This document shows positions 22,265-33,079 of a stretch of 64,000 nt of DNA, in pieces (positions within the stretch are counted from its first letter, which is position 1; every line of letters begins with the position of its first letter). The position numbers and the translations under genes are program-made. The notes beneath the pieces were generated by a model. It was not told the origin of the DNA. It saw only the letters and a program-made list of their open reading frames with translations, and made no database searches. The stretch spans positions 404,501 through 468,500 of the forward strand of contig JAVHJL010000002.1 of the NCBI GenBank assembly GCA_036971715.1, read 5' to 3'. Source of the DNA: Arthrobotrys musiformis. Its lineage: Eukaryota; Ascomycota; Orbiliomycetes; Orbiliales; Orbiliaceae.

Positions 22265-23560
22265 ATGGCTCCTCCTGGCGGCGCCACCCTTATCAACTGG
22301 AAATTCTGCACCCGATCCGTGTTCCTCTTCGTCCCCATATACTTCCTCACCCTCCTCGTGACCTCGACCTTATTAATCTCTACCCCCAAACGCTCACTCC
22401 CCCGCTATGCCTCTCTTCCTATAATCGCCTACCTCTGCCTCCGGATCTTCAACTACGGCGTCGCTGCGTTTCCGCACAATGTCGTCGGTTTGATCGATTG
22501 GGCCGGCAGTGCTTACAATGTTTTCTTAATAACAAGCACCCTTATCCACCTCGAGGGAATCGACGCGACTGATCCCGTTATCTCAAAACCAATTAATGGT
22601 CGCCCACCGGGATATTTCGTCCGTCTGTGGCGGGGGATCGCATATTGCGTTAACGCCCGCGGCATTAACACACCGTACCAAATCAAGAATGTTCCGCCAT
22701 TTGATTCAAAAAGGCCCGGATGGGTTCCATCGCGTCGAAGATTCCTACTTACGAATACGGCGTGGTTGATCTTCCTATACCTCATGCAAGATTTCTTCTA
22801 TTCTCAAGAGCTTAAGAAAGAGGATGAAATCAAATTCCTTGGAGTCAACCGTGAGAATCTGCTTTGGAGGCATCCGGAGGATGGAGGTATTACGGCAGAT
22901 GAAATCGGATATAGAATCGTCATAACAAGTCTAATGTGGTGGTTCCTAATCCCGCTTGCTGTCAACTTACAATACACTTTCCTCGCAGTCCTAGCTGTCG
23001 GAACCGGTGTTTCTGAACCAAAAAACTGGCCACCACCTTTTGGAAGCCCGAGGGACAGTTATACCCTCCGTCTCTTCTGGTCGAAGTTTTGGCACCAAAC
23101 CCTGCGATGGCACTTTACCAAGCCGGCGCAGTTTATAACCCACAATGTTCTTCGATTGCCTAAAACTGGTTTAGTCCAGAGATATGTAAATATTTACGGC
23201 GTATTTCTCATCAGCGGCATCTGGCACGGGGGACAGTCGTGGCTTCTGCTTCGAGAAGAGGGGCCAGAGATCCAAAGAAGTGGTGTGAATCGAGAACTAT
23301 TCTTCTTCACGGTCATGGCCACCGGAATCATGGTAGAAGACGGAGTGCAATGGTTGTTCCGCAGTCAAAAAGTCAGAAGCAAGGAAGAGAAAGAAGGCTT
23401 GGTAGTTTGGAAGCGGATCGTGGGGTATATATGGGTATGGAGTTTGTTGCTGCTCGTCGCCCCGTTTATAGACTATCCGAAGTTTAGGGCCAGGGCACTC
23501 ACATTCCTACCGGCTCATCCATTGATTGTTTTTGATCCAGAGTGGAGGAATTCAAAATAA
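22265..23560 (+). CDS. wax-synthase-domain membrane O-acyltransferase
   Basis: This is a single-exon 431-residue integral membrane protein starting at the ATG at 22265 (context CAATGGC). It has about eight hydrophobic segments, starting with SVFLFVPIYFLTLLVTSTLL. The family signatures are RLFWSKFWHQTLRW at about residues 277-290 and the catalytic-type histidine in SGIWHGGQSWLL. These are hallmarks of the fungal wax-synthase-like branch of MBOAT enzymes, which move acyl groups from acyl-CoA to alcohols, sterols or terpenoids. In fungi such genes often modify secondary metabolites, but no biosynthetic core gene lies nearby here. The acyl acceptor cannot be inferred. Confidence 0.88.
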   Translation: MAPPGGATLINWKFCTRSVFLFVPIYFLTLLVTSTLLISTPKRSLPRYASLPIIAYLCLRIFNYGVAAFPHNVVGLIDWAGSAYNVFLITSTLIHLEGIDATDPVISKPINGRPPGYFVRLWRGIAYCVNARGINTPYQIKNVPPFDSKRPGWVPSRRRFLLTNTAWLIFLYLMQDFFYSQELKKEDEIKFLGVNRENLLWRHPEDGGITADEIGYRIVITSLMWWFLIPLAVNLQYTFLAVLAVGTGVSEPKNWPPPFGSPRDSYTLRLFWSKFWHQTLRWHFTKPAQFITHNVLRLPKTGLVQRYVNIYGVFLISGIWHGGQSWLLLREEGPEIQRSGVNRELFFFTVMATGIMVEDGVQWLFRSQKVRSKEEKEGLVVWKRIVGYIWVWSLLLLVAPFIDYPKFRARALTFLPAHPLIVFDPEWRNSK

Positions 23561-24434
23561 CGGGGCCTCTTGACGTCCGTCCTTTCGGCCGAGGCTTGAG
23601 GCTTGAGGCTTGGGGCTTCCGTTCCACGTGTATCTCGAACTGAGGGGTTACGGACTTTACGGAGTTATTGAGTTTGGATAGTAGCTAGGGAGATAGCATG
23701 CGAAACATCCATGTAATGATATCATATAGAATATTACCTTGCCCGTCGGAACGCACACCGATTTACCCACGCCCAGCATCAACGGGCCGTAGAATTATCG
23801 GAAACTTAAATTCATTTAATCATTTAACTAAGCAGCTTAAATTTATTCAACCTATAGTAAACTGGATACAGCAATACAGTCGGAAGCGCGGAGGTATTCT
23901 ACACCCCGAGCCTACGCAAATCGGCGAATTTTTGACCGACATGTCGCAATAGAAGTATCTCATACGGTCTGACTAATCCAAAACTGCACCGTTTCATGTA
24001 TTGTTTTGTAAGCCTATAGCCCGTGCATCCAGATACGTTTGAACAATATCGATCCGAATCCGGCATTTTACCGTAAATGGACACATCTCGCAGATTCTTC
24101 TAGGCAAAAATAGGTAATATTTATATATTTTGTGCTACGTATACTTGACTTTGTAGCTGCGTCATGGGGACGATGCAATTACATGCAGCTGGTCCGCCGA
24201 AATTTCGGGCGAGAGCGCTCAAGCGCCTCTCGATTAATTGAAGTCATACCACTGTCTCAAGACCTCCCCGCAACAGGTGATATTCAAGGGCGGCCCCCCG
24301 CACTTATATAAACCTCCCAGTTTTCAATCTTGTCCCAAATATTTAAATCCAATATTATCCAATATCATCAATCAAACAAAAGCTTATTTTTGTCTTTTCA
24401 AAAGAAATACCAAAGATAACGTATACAACCAACA
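23561..24434. other. intergenic region with promoter of the reductase gene
   Basis: A short tandem GGCTTGA-like repeat lies near 23594-23620, just after the acyltransferase gene. The rest is non-coding. The proximal promoter of the + strand gene at 24435 includes the TATA box listed separately. Confidence 0.5.
24305..24312 (+). promoter_or_regulatory. TATA box upstream of the reductase gene
   Basis: TATATAAA sits 123 nt upstream of the ATG at 24435, a suitable place for a fungal core promoter. Confidence 0.5.
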
Positions 24435-25309
24435 ATGAAAGTAATCATAACCGGCGTAACTGGCTTCCTCGGCACCGAAATCTTGCGACAATGCGTTGCA
24501 AACCCAAAGATCACATCAATCATAGCCCTCGCCAGGAAAGATCTCGCTCCAGAATGGCAGGCCGAGAAAAAAATCACCACACTCAAAATCACAGATTTCG
24601 GTACCTATTCGCCCGAGGATCTTAAGGTTCTAGAAGGAGCTGATGGGGTTTTTTGGTATGAAAACCTCCCCAAAAAAATACCTTCCGACGAGCCTTTTCC
24701 GCTAGGCTTACCTATGAGATTCACTGGACCTAGCTAATAGTGATTGCATAGGACCCTGGGAACCACGCCAGACAAGGGGAGACACATGACCCCAGAACAA
24801 TTGAAGACGATCAATGAGGACTGGCCTACAAACGCCGCGAAGCTATGGAGTCAATGGCCGCTTCCTGATGGTAGAGTCTTCCGATTCATCTTCACAAGTG
24901 GATCTTTAGTCCCCGATCCTGAGCAGCTGGATGAAAAACTGTGGTTTGGGGAGGTCATGAGGAAAGGAAGAGTACGTCACACCCAGAATCTTCGTGGGAA
25001 AAGAAACCACATATAATGGTAGTGAATATTAACAAAAGTATGACTTTATAGGCCTACACGGAGCTGAACCTCTTCGAAATCGCGAAAACGGGAAAGCTGG
25101 ATACCTATATCGCCAAACCCGGATTCATCACAAATGGAGAGCCGCTGTTGTTGAAGTTAGCATTCGGAAAGGGGTATGTGAGTAAAGAGGCCGTGGCGGC
25201 ATGCTATTTAGACCTTCTATTCAACGGGAACGAGAAGAAGGTTTTGTGGAACCCAGACTTGAGAAGTGTTGGAGCTGCTGCTCTGAAGAAGCTTGTGGCG
25301 GAAAAGTAG
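24435..25309 (+). CDS. NAD(P)-binding Rossmann (NmrA/SDR-like) protein, three exons
   Basis: Exons 24435-24655, 24752-24971 and 25052-25309 sum to 699 nt and 232 residues. Introns are 96 nt (donor GTATGA) and 80 nt (donor GTACGT). Unspliced frames stop early, so the gene looks broken unless introns are removed. The N-terminus MKVIITGVTGFLGTEILRQC carries the dinucleotide-binding TGxxGxxG motif. FIFTSGSLVPD is an SDR-like strand-and-Ser segment, and IAKPGFI corresponds to the PG motif after the active-site region. The YxxxK-type catalytic pair is not evident, so it may be a redox sensor or atypical reductase rather than a classical SDR. It is slightly shorter than typical relatives (around 230-260). 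Confidence 0.82.
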
Positions 25310-26034
25310 GCCTTAGGTTGTAGTTTCGAATGATTTGGGTATTAAACCCTAGAAGGGCTGTTTTGTGGGGAGCATGGTAGGTCACGGTCTTCTTGCCGGG
25401 TGGAGTTTAGGCTAGCTATATCATCTTGTATTTCTCGCAATCTATACCCTTGAACACCCCTGTCTGGGTACGAGACAAGCCCTTGAATTGGGTACTCCTT
25501 AATGTACGAACCGCTTATAGTGGTGCGATTTCTATCAATGCTTTGTCGACTATCGTCTTCATTTACTCTTTCTCTCATTTCTGGCATCCATGCTTTAAAT
25601 ATTACGATTGGTTTCCTTGGTCTTTTTCTCTTTAATGCAAATGCTATGTCATCAATATTTATGCCTATGCTAAAAACTAAAACTAAAAAAAAGTATACCG
25701 AGATTGCCAAAAAAAAGAACAGACAAATAGTACAAAACAAAACGAGAGTATTATGTTATATTATAAAGATAAAGGAGGGACGTCCGGACGTGAAAAAAAG
25801 AGCATTAGGGGTATCATAAACCAGGAGAATATAAAGGAGAGTAAAAACAATGAAAGGCAATATAAAACTCAATATAAAACTCAGAACTCCAAACCATCCC
25901 AAACCAGCAAAAGAGTGTATATTTACCCTCAAAACGAATGTGACAAAACCTTAAGGAAATTCAAGAACTTCCATAACGGGTGTATGTTTCCTAGAAAGTT
26001 TGGGGGGCAAAAAGCAAAAGAGAAAAAAAAAGGA
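25310..26034. other. intergenic, convergent 3' flanks
   Basis: A - strand frame at 25342-25740 has a hydrophobic N-terminal part and 132 codons, but starts at TTG with no ATG near its hydrophobic start, so I do not call it. The stretch includes a copy of the dispersed CTCGTACCCAGAC motif in reverse orientation at 25461-25479. The area 25680-25950 is very A-rich. Confidence 0.4.
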
Positions 26035-27291
26035 TCAAGTGTAAGAATGCGGGGCGAATCCAAATCTGGTTCTTCCGTAGTCGAAAACTGCAAAATTTTG
26101 CTTGAAGAAAACATCCCCAAAGATGTACTGGCTCCCGCTAATTGGCTGGATGGCTCCGAAGCAGTATGAAACACCTCCAATGGTCCCCAAACTACTACCG
26201 TAGATAATATTGGCTCCGCTCACGCTCGCTAGATTGGATCCTACACTAACGTAGAACGCTGGGAGTGAACTACCATTCGCGCAGGGGAGAATGTATCCTC
26301 CAACTTGGCTGTTGGCTTGAGCCTTTGGGATAGTACTGTAGTACGCCTTCGCTGCTGCAGAGCTGACGAGGAGGAGCGTTGTACCAGTATCCGCGATACC
26401 AGTGGCGCTAGTTGGGTTGGAGTAGGTTGTGCTTCCGACCTTGTAGTTCTTGCTAGGAAACTCCCACCACCCGTTCTTGGTCGAAATCGAGCTATACTTG
26501 ATACTTCCGGTATACTTTTTACTGTCGATATACCCGAAATCGTAAGAGCCGGATTTGTTGTGGTAGAGTGTGGCGGTGAACAGTTTATTCGACAGCGAGG
26601 ACAATATGTTCTCAAACCACGTTTTAGCTTGAACGGGGCTGACGGTATTAAGTTTCCCGTAGGCGAGGCCGATAAGTCCGTCGTTGCTTCCTGAGATGAA
26701 GCTGGAGCTTACAGTCTTCGCGATCTCAACTATCTGGGTATTGACCGTCGAAGACCCGATTGTAACTTTGTCCGTTCCAACATCACCCGAGGCACCTGAG
26801 CCGTCAGCGTAGGAAATCGACCATGAGAATTTGGCCAACTTGTTCCAAGTGGAGGATTTTGATGGGTTATAAACGTTATGGCCACTGAGCTGCGATGTTG
26901 GTTGGCTGGTGGAGAAAACCCACAGATCAGAGCTTCCAGTGTCAAGGTTAAGGTTGAGAGTTTGAGCTGGAGTTCCGATCTTAACTGGGATTGTATACTC
27001 AACATCTCCAGATTGAGACGTAGCTGTGGTGCTACTGTCGGCGTAGCGCTTTGCGACTTCTTTGTGCATCACAAGGTCCGACTTGAGATGCTGGCCGGTA
27101 GGAAGATCCTTCTCAACGCTCCACTTTTTAATGGCATCGTTAAATGACTGGGGACCATTATGGTTAACTGAGAGGAAGTTGTGTGTTACTGGAAGGGAAA
27201 ACCCCAGTGAAGGATCTTCGACCGGAGCCGCGATTACGCCCCCAGCGGCAGAAAGTACCGTGACAATGATAGTGGTGGAGGAATAGCGCAT
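26035..27291 (-). CDS. secreted pepsin-type aspartic protease (A1 family)
   Basis: This is an intronless preproenzyme of 418 residues. The start was set at the ATG at 27291, which begins a good signal peptide (about residues 1-21, ending VIAAP). A longer upstream frame is not used. A propeptide follows, then the mature enzyme. The two catalytic motifs are DTGSSDLW at D117 and DTGTTLLL at D301. The flap tyrosine is Y161 in SISYADGSGASG, and the C-terminal FGDVFFKQNFAVFDYGRTRFGFA is classical. It belongs with the penicillopepsin/aspergillopepsin group, which cleaves protein substrates at acid pH outside the cell. A related protease gene lies about 2.2 kb away on the same strand. Its upstream region carries the ATGCA cluster described separately. 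Confidence 0.95.
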   Translation of the reverse strand: MRYSSTTIIVTVLSAAGGVIAAPVEDPSLGFSLPVTHNFLSVNHNGPQSFNDAIKKWSVEKDLPTGQHLKSDLVMHKEVAKRYADSSTTATSQSGDVEYTIPVKIGTPAQTLNLNLDTGSSDLWVFSTSQPTSQLSGHNVYNPSKSSTWNKLAKFSWSISYADGSGASGDVGTDKVTIGSSTVNTQIVEIAKTVSSSFISGSNDGLIGLAYGKLNTVSPVQAKTWFENILSSLSNKLFTATLYHNKSGSYDFGYIDSKKYTGSIKYSSISTKNGWWEFPSKNYKVGSTTYSNPTSATGIADTGTTLLLVSSAAAKAYYSTIPKAQANSQVGGYILPCANGSSLPAFYVSVGSNLASVSGANIIYGSSLGTIGGVSYCFGAIQPISGSQYIFGDVFFKQNFAVFDYGRTRFGFAPHSYT

Positions 27292-29523
27292 CTCGAATGA
27301 CGAATTAAGGTATAGCGAATGTGGGTGGTTATCTCGGTATAATGCAGATGCAGATGCAGATGCAGTTATGCAATTATGCAAGATGCAATAGATGCAAGTA
27401 TATGCAAGATATGCCGATGTGCGAGTCTCGAGCCTCGATGCAGGGATATGCAAAGGGTATATATAATATGCTAATGTGTATGCAAGTAAATGCTAATAGA
27501 TGACTTGAACTATATGAAGAATATGAAACTGGATCCAGATGCAAATGAACTGAAGAACGAACCAATGCTGGTGGACAGAGACAAGGAGGTGGGGAAGAGT
27601 GGTTCAGACTCGTCCTTATATACGTTTCCTCCGCGATCGTGAGCACACGATGGGTGGGCGCACTGATCGGAATATGCGCCGGACGGACATGATATTACAG
27701 TAAGGTTCATGAATTCCCAGCGACACGGCGCCGAACTTGGATCGTCAGGGACAGCTCAGGGTGGTTAGGACGACTCAGGTGGTAAGGACGACTCAGATGC
27801 AGAAAGCTTACCACGAGTTGACTTTTATCTTTTACTGCCACGCGCACGGTAATACGTACCATTTCGCGCATGTCCGAGTAACCAATTAGTTCTGGAAATG
27901 ATATCGAAGAAACCTTATATCCAAGTTGTCAAAGTATCGTCGCCACATTATGTCGCAATATCGACGTAGAGGGGGGCAAGATTATCCACAGCTCTTCTCA
28001 GCGTGAACACGGGATGTCACACGAATTCAAGTTCCTTGACGTCTAACTGGCGAAGAGCTACAACCGAGAGTCATGAACTACGCTCGTGCGCCCTTCCTCT
28101 GATCGCAAGCAGTTGAGACATCTACGATTGAACGCGCAAGATCCCATTCGAGGCCCCTTACACAACCTTCGAGAGGGCGAGCGTAATTTTTATCTCGATA
28201 AGCTTCCTTTGCGGTATCCTTTCTCAGTCTAGTTTCCACGATACCTTGACCCCAAAATAGGATGTTGGAACTAAACGGGAGGAAAACGTGGGAACTTAGC
28301 AGTATCCGACCACTGATAAGCACGGGAGACTTCCTTTCGTGGTCTGCCCATGCCCAGTATGGACCTCGAGCAAAAGTATCTTTGTCAATTCTCGTGGTTA
28401 GATTGGAGGAAATGGATTCTGCCGTTGGGGGTATTCCTAATCCATCTGCGAAATGCAAAGGTTCCTGAAAGTAAGAACCCTCGTGGAATAAAGGTGCTTC
28501 CTAGATGGGTAAACGGATATACTCACTATCATCCACGATGTTGTAACTTTATTCATACCTTTCTAGAAGGCTACCAGGTCCGGAATGGAATAAACCTAAT
28601 CTTGGGGTTTATTCGTGCGGAAGACGAGAGTTACGTGGTATTTTGAACTCTATAGTGTTGCGGAGTGTGAATTGCCCCAGAATAAAACTTTGACGGCATT
28701 TTCCCACCCGGATAATTTCTGGCTTTGATTGGCTTTTACTTCTCTGCTCAAATTTTCGTGAACATCTCATTGCCCCAGACCATTAACGATCGCTGCTTCG
28801 TCGTTTGTTATACATCACCTCAGACACTAGCAAGACTGTTTGCGGCTATCTTTTTACGAATAGCCTCCCCAGGTATTTTTATTATACCGTCAAATGTCTA
28901 CAGGAGACATTGTCTTACAGGCGCAGACCATAGATCGTGACGAATAGGTCTCGTGCATGGACGTTTTCAAATATATATGCTTAAATGATGGACTATAAGG
29001 GCGCTGTAGCGACGCCTAGACGTCGTATATGAGGTCCAGGTGCGATGCTTTCAGTGGCTCTGAAGCTTCAGTCGGTATCGTCGGTGCACGGGACGTCTGT
29101 GATCTGCGCTTCTCCTTTGTGGTCTCTAAAGCTTACAGCAGTCTCTACATTATATGCATGACGGATCGGGTTTGCGCATTGCGGTATTGTTATTGGCTCT
29201 GCCGGCGACATGATCGATACGGTGCCCCAAACTGACATGCTTTTCGAACCACACTTAGCATGATTTTTGTAGTCCCGCTCATAATTAATATTCGCTTGGA
29301 GGGATTTCGCATTCTCCACTTCAGGCTGCCTATTTGTTCACATAGAGGATAAATATCGTTGGTATCTACGACTGGATTGGTATAGTAAAATATTTGCGTA
29401 TATTTAGTCTATTAATCAAATTAAAGAAAGAAAAAGGTATACGTAACTCCAGACGCCTGCAAGAATAAACAATGAAGAGTAATTAATATTCAAAAAAAAT
29501 AAAAACCGGCGAAATATCCCCAA
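27292..29523. other. intergenic region between two protease genes
   Basis: It contains the ATGCA cluster and a tandem duplication of an 18-nt unit at 27760-27795 (each copy containing GGACGACTCA). A - strand frame at 28078-28458 starts at TTG and overlaps a + strand frame, and I do not call it. No gene is supported. Confidence 0.45.
27342..27484. repeat. ATGCA-motif cluster upstream of the protease gene
   Basis: Twelve ATGCA pentamers lie within 143 nt. The first four are a tandem ATGCAG array, and the rest are spaced by variable A/T-rich linkers. It lies 51-193 nt upstream of the ATG of the aspartic protease gene at 27291, so in its promoter or 5' leader. Confidence 0.8.
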
Positions 29524-30901
29524 TCACGACTTTTGTGCAACACCGAACCTCTTATTCCCATAATCAAAAACAGAATAAACGCCCTTAAAGAAGATATCGC
29601 CATAGATCCAGGGTAAGGTCGAGGAATCGCCGAGACTCTGAAGCCCACCAAAGCACATGGTGCCTGCAGAGTTTGCGTACGCATAAGTCATATATTTCCC
29701 GGGGACGTTAATCCAGTTATTGCCGACGGGGAGGGAGATTGTTGGCATGCTGGATGAACTGTCGGAGGTGCAGGGGTAAACCCAAGCACCCATATCATCT
29801 CGGTACGATGCACCTGAGACTTGTGCGTAGTAGAGTTTGACAACGGAGGTTGGCATGAGGAGTAATGTTGAGCCAGTATCTGTCATGGCTATTAGTATTT
29901 TTGCTTTAGAGGCTCTCTGGGGACCAGTGAGCAGACTTACCAGGAACAGCACCCTTGGAGTTAGAAGCACCACTAGTATAAAGCTTTCCATTGACTTTGA
30001 TGCCTTTGGAAGCGGCAACATGCCACCAACCCGAGTTTAAGATCTTGGCCCACTTGACCTTCTTAGTGTACTTCTGGCTAACGAACCCCCAAGTATAACT
30101 TCCGACCGTCCCTTTCTTTAGGTCGGCAGCGAAGACCTTTGACTTTAGTTGAGGCATGGCATTCTCAATCCATGTTTTCTGTTGGGTAGGCGAGACTTGG
30201 TTTAGGCTACTGAAGGCAAGTCCAAGTAATCCGTCGCCTTCGAAGTCTTCGAAACCGCTCGTTATCGTATTCGCCACTTCGACCGCCTGTTTAGCAACAG
30301 TAATACCGCCGATTTTGACACTATCATTAACGACCGTTCCAGAGGCGCCACTGCTATCCGCGTATGTTATCGACCATGTAAGGCCGCTGGCGACTTTTGC
30401 TGAGGTCCCGGGTGTATAGATATTGCCGCCGTTTTGCTTGTGTTTTGTTTGCAAGGTAGATGATAACTGGTTGGAAAAGACCCAAAGATCTGAGCTGCCG
30501 GTGTCGAAATCCATATTCATCTTTTGGCCACCGATTGTGATGGGTGAAAGATACATTGTATCATATGCCACCGGGCTAGCGATAACGGTCCCGGTGCGGC
30601 TACCTCTTTGTTGAAGTTTGGAAGTTTTTGTGTAATTAAGTAGACCGGGTGGAATGACTAAATCTGAAAAATGACGTTTGTATTTCAAATATGCCTTTCG
30701 AAGTTCGTGGAATCCATCTCGTTCAAAGGCTGGATTTGGCACCACCGGTATGGAAAATCTCGAAAATGAATTTGAGTCCTCAGTAGAATTGGAACCCAGA
30801 TTGCCAGTTGCTGCGGCTACATCGGAGTCTACATCGACTTCTAATGGTGCTGCAAAAACCGCCGAGGCGGAGAGAAGGAGTGTGAATGTTCTGTAGTGCA
30901 T
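29524..30901 (-). CDS. second secreted aspartic protease (A1 family), two exons
   Basis: Exon 1 (30901-29941) and exon 2 (29888-29524) join across a 52-nt intron (donor GTAAGT, acceptor ATAG), giving 441 residues. The signal peptide is MHYRTFTLLLSASAVFAAP. The propeptide is longer than in its neighbour. Catalytic aspartates lie at D133 (DFDTGSSDLW) and D324 (MTDTGSTLLL), the latter created just past the splice junction. The flap is SITYADSSGASG. The C-terminus is IYGDIFFKGVYSVFDYGNKRFGVA. It is clearly homologous to the protease at 26035-27291, but intron content and propeptide differ, so an old duplication or independent recruitment is more likely than a recent tandem copy. It is an extracellular acid protease. 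Confidence 0.94.
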
Positions 30902-32346
30902 TGTGAGGAAGTAAAGTTTATGTGAATGAATGTAGGCAATCAGACTTTGTAATCAAACGATTGAGCTGTAACTACAAACTAGGGCACAGATAATGAAACT
31001 GTCGAAAAGGAAGGAGGGGAGAGACATTCTGGACCGACTGGGCCATGGGGGTGGATGTTATATAGCTGCTGGTAGCTACTACGAGACGGCGCCAGCGACA
31101 TGAAGCTCGACTTGCGGAAAAACCTCGGTGGAAAAGACCTTCTAGCGAGAGGGCTGTGTCCCCAAAACAGCATCCTTCTGGAAGCTTGGGCGGAAGAGTA
31201 TCTAGGAACGTTTTTTTCATCTTAACCTTGATATTCAGGGCCTTTCGCCGGTACAGAGGGGCAATTTGCTTGGAAAGTATCAGGGGATTCTGTGCAGATT
31301 GTGGTATTTTCTGCGTTGCGAGCCGGCCGTTATAACCGGAAACGGTTCCCAGCGAAGTCAATATGCCATGGCGAACTTTGAAATTTGCTGTTTATGGAAA
31401 GGAAGGCGGATCGGCTAGATTTATTACCACTGAAGCTAATTAAGCTAACGAGGGCCTACGCATTTCGAGACAGTGGTCCGTTGGGTTCCAGACATTCTTC
31501 CTTGGCCTCGTCTCCTGTCGAAGGGACGAGTCATTACCAAAAGCCGAACCGAAGGCGATTCTAGGCACTGAGGCTTCAGAATTCTCGGTGATGATCAGCC
31601 CTCTATAGCAAACCTTCACACATAACCTGCGTGACAAGTTATGCAAACCAGAGCGTTGAGTTTCTATTCTCTACAAGACTATGATCTATTGGTCTAGAAT
31701 ATTAAGGAGCGAGATCGAGCCGAGTCTGCTCACATTATCTCGTAGACTCAAATCGGTACAGATATATCATTTGGGGCTTCTATATCAATTTTGCAAATTA
31801 CAGGACCAGTGTAATGAGGAGGTCACCCCGACTCGCACTATGAAAGGTCAGGACTTAAACCTAGTTTCGAATGACATCACCAACACAGCGCGAGTGACTT
31901 CAGCTGTTGGATGTTGGGTGAAACTTGGAGCCTCTCAGCCAATGAAAAGGGTCGGCCTGATTATTCATCCGTTCCGACACCCTCTCATGTGATTGCGTGC
32001 AGTTATTCAGTTCAGTTCAGTCATAGAGGTACGGCTTGTAGCGCGCTTTGATCGCGAGCTGAGTCTTCAAAAAGGTCTTAAGCAGGTCTATTCGGAGAAA
32101 CTAATGCTTCCTCCCGATAGTCGTTGGGCTGTCGGTTTCTGAGCTGAAAGCTTCGGGATGTTCTATAAGAATGGGCTTTCGGCCCCACAGTCGCTTCCAG
32201 TTCTGGCCTAACTGTTGATATTGATAATATAATTATAATATATCTCCGCTTGCATCAATACTATTAAATCGTTCTATCAAACAATAGTATCTCTGACTCT
32301 CAAACGTTTCGCGATTTCCCTACCTTTACCCAATTAAAACGCAAGC
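30902..32346. other. intergenic region
   Basis: This holds the promoter of the second protease (a TATATAAC-like box on the - strand near 31058-31064) and the promoter of the + strand VOC gene at 32347. The small ORFs inside do not look coding. No repeat or RNA gene was seen. Confidence 0.45.
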
Positions 32347-32948
32347 ATGTCTGACCCCAATTGCCCAGCCGGAAAGACCAAGTCCGAGCTACCCACACCT
32401 GTAAGAAAGCTACTTTTAAACTCTATTCCTTGCCTGTGCCTTCCAATAACTAACTTTTTTCTTACCTGCCATAGCTCGGCTTCTGCTGGGTCGAAATCCC
32501 CGTCAAGGACATGAAGCGTGCCCTGAAGTTCTATGGCGATGCGTTTGGGTGGACTAGCAAGGTAGAGAACATGGGCTCATACCAAATCGTCGAGAATCCT
32601 TTCAAGAACCTCAACGGCGCTCTCCGTCTTGTTACGGAAGAGGAACACGTCGCGGGGACTGCTGCCCGCCACACTCTGAAACCATTCATTGGTCTTCATA
32701 GTATCGAGGAACCGTTGGCCAAGGTTAAAGAGGCTGGAGGGGAGATTATCAAGTAAGCTCTGGCATCCATTTCTTGATCCAGCACTGCGGCAAGCACCGA
32801 GTATATACTGGAATGAATACATATTGACGGTGTTTCTAGTCCCGGTGAGGAAATTCCTGGAAATATGGGCTTCTGCGGCGAGTTCTATGACTCCGAGCGC
32901 AACGTTGTTGGAGTTTGGGCTATGAAGATGTCGTTGGATGGCAACTAG
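32347..32948 (+). CDS. VOC-superfamily (glyoxalase/bleomycin-resistance fold) protein
   Basis: Three exons (32347-32400, 32475-32752, 32840-32948) give 441 nt and 146 residues. Intron 1 has GTAAGA/ATAG with a CTAAC branch, and intron 2 has GTAAGC/CTAG. The fold pattern is a single VOC repeat pair: FCWVEIPVKDMKRALKFYGD begins the first beta-alpha-beta unit, PFIGLHS and VKEAGGEI the second, and GFCGEFYDSERNVVGVWAMK is the characteristic metal-side E-F-D-N-V-G-W strand. VOC proteins bind a metal and act as lyases, isomerases, dioxygenases or resistance proteins, and the substrate here is unknown. The tRNA-Lys gene follows about 130 nt downstream. Confidence 0.87.
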
Positions 32949-33079
32949 CGGCCTCGAGACTAGGCCACGGGTATATTTCTGAATTCGGAAAGCGAGAATG
33001 CATATCCAAATTGTAAAATAGTGGTTGTTATGCAGGAATTATGAACGCTTTTTGGATCGTCGATCCTCATCCAAGAAAG

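Noticed and set aside
25342..25740. 132-codon - strand frame with a hydrophobic N-terminal part
   Set aside because: It begins at TTG, has no ATG before its hydrophobic segment, lies in a very A-rich stretch and matches no family. The hydrophobicity follows from A/T-rich codons.
26035..27453. Extended aspartic protease starting upstream of 27291
   Set aside because: The extension would bury the signal peptide and crosses the ATGCA repeat cluster.
28078..28458. 126-codon - strand frame between the protease genes
   Set aside because: It starts at TTG, overlaps an opposing open frame, shows no domain and has no splice partners that extend it sensibly.
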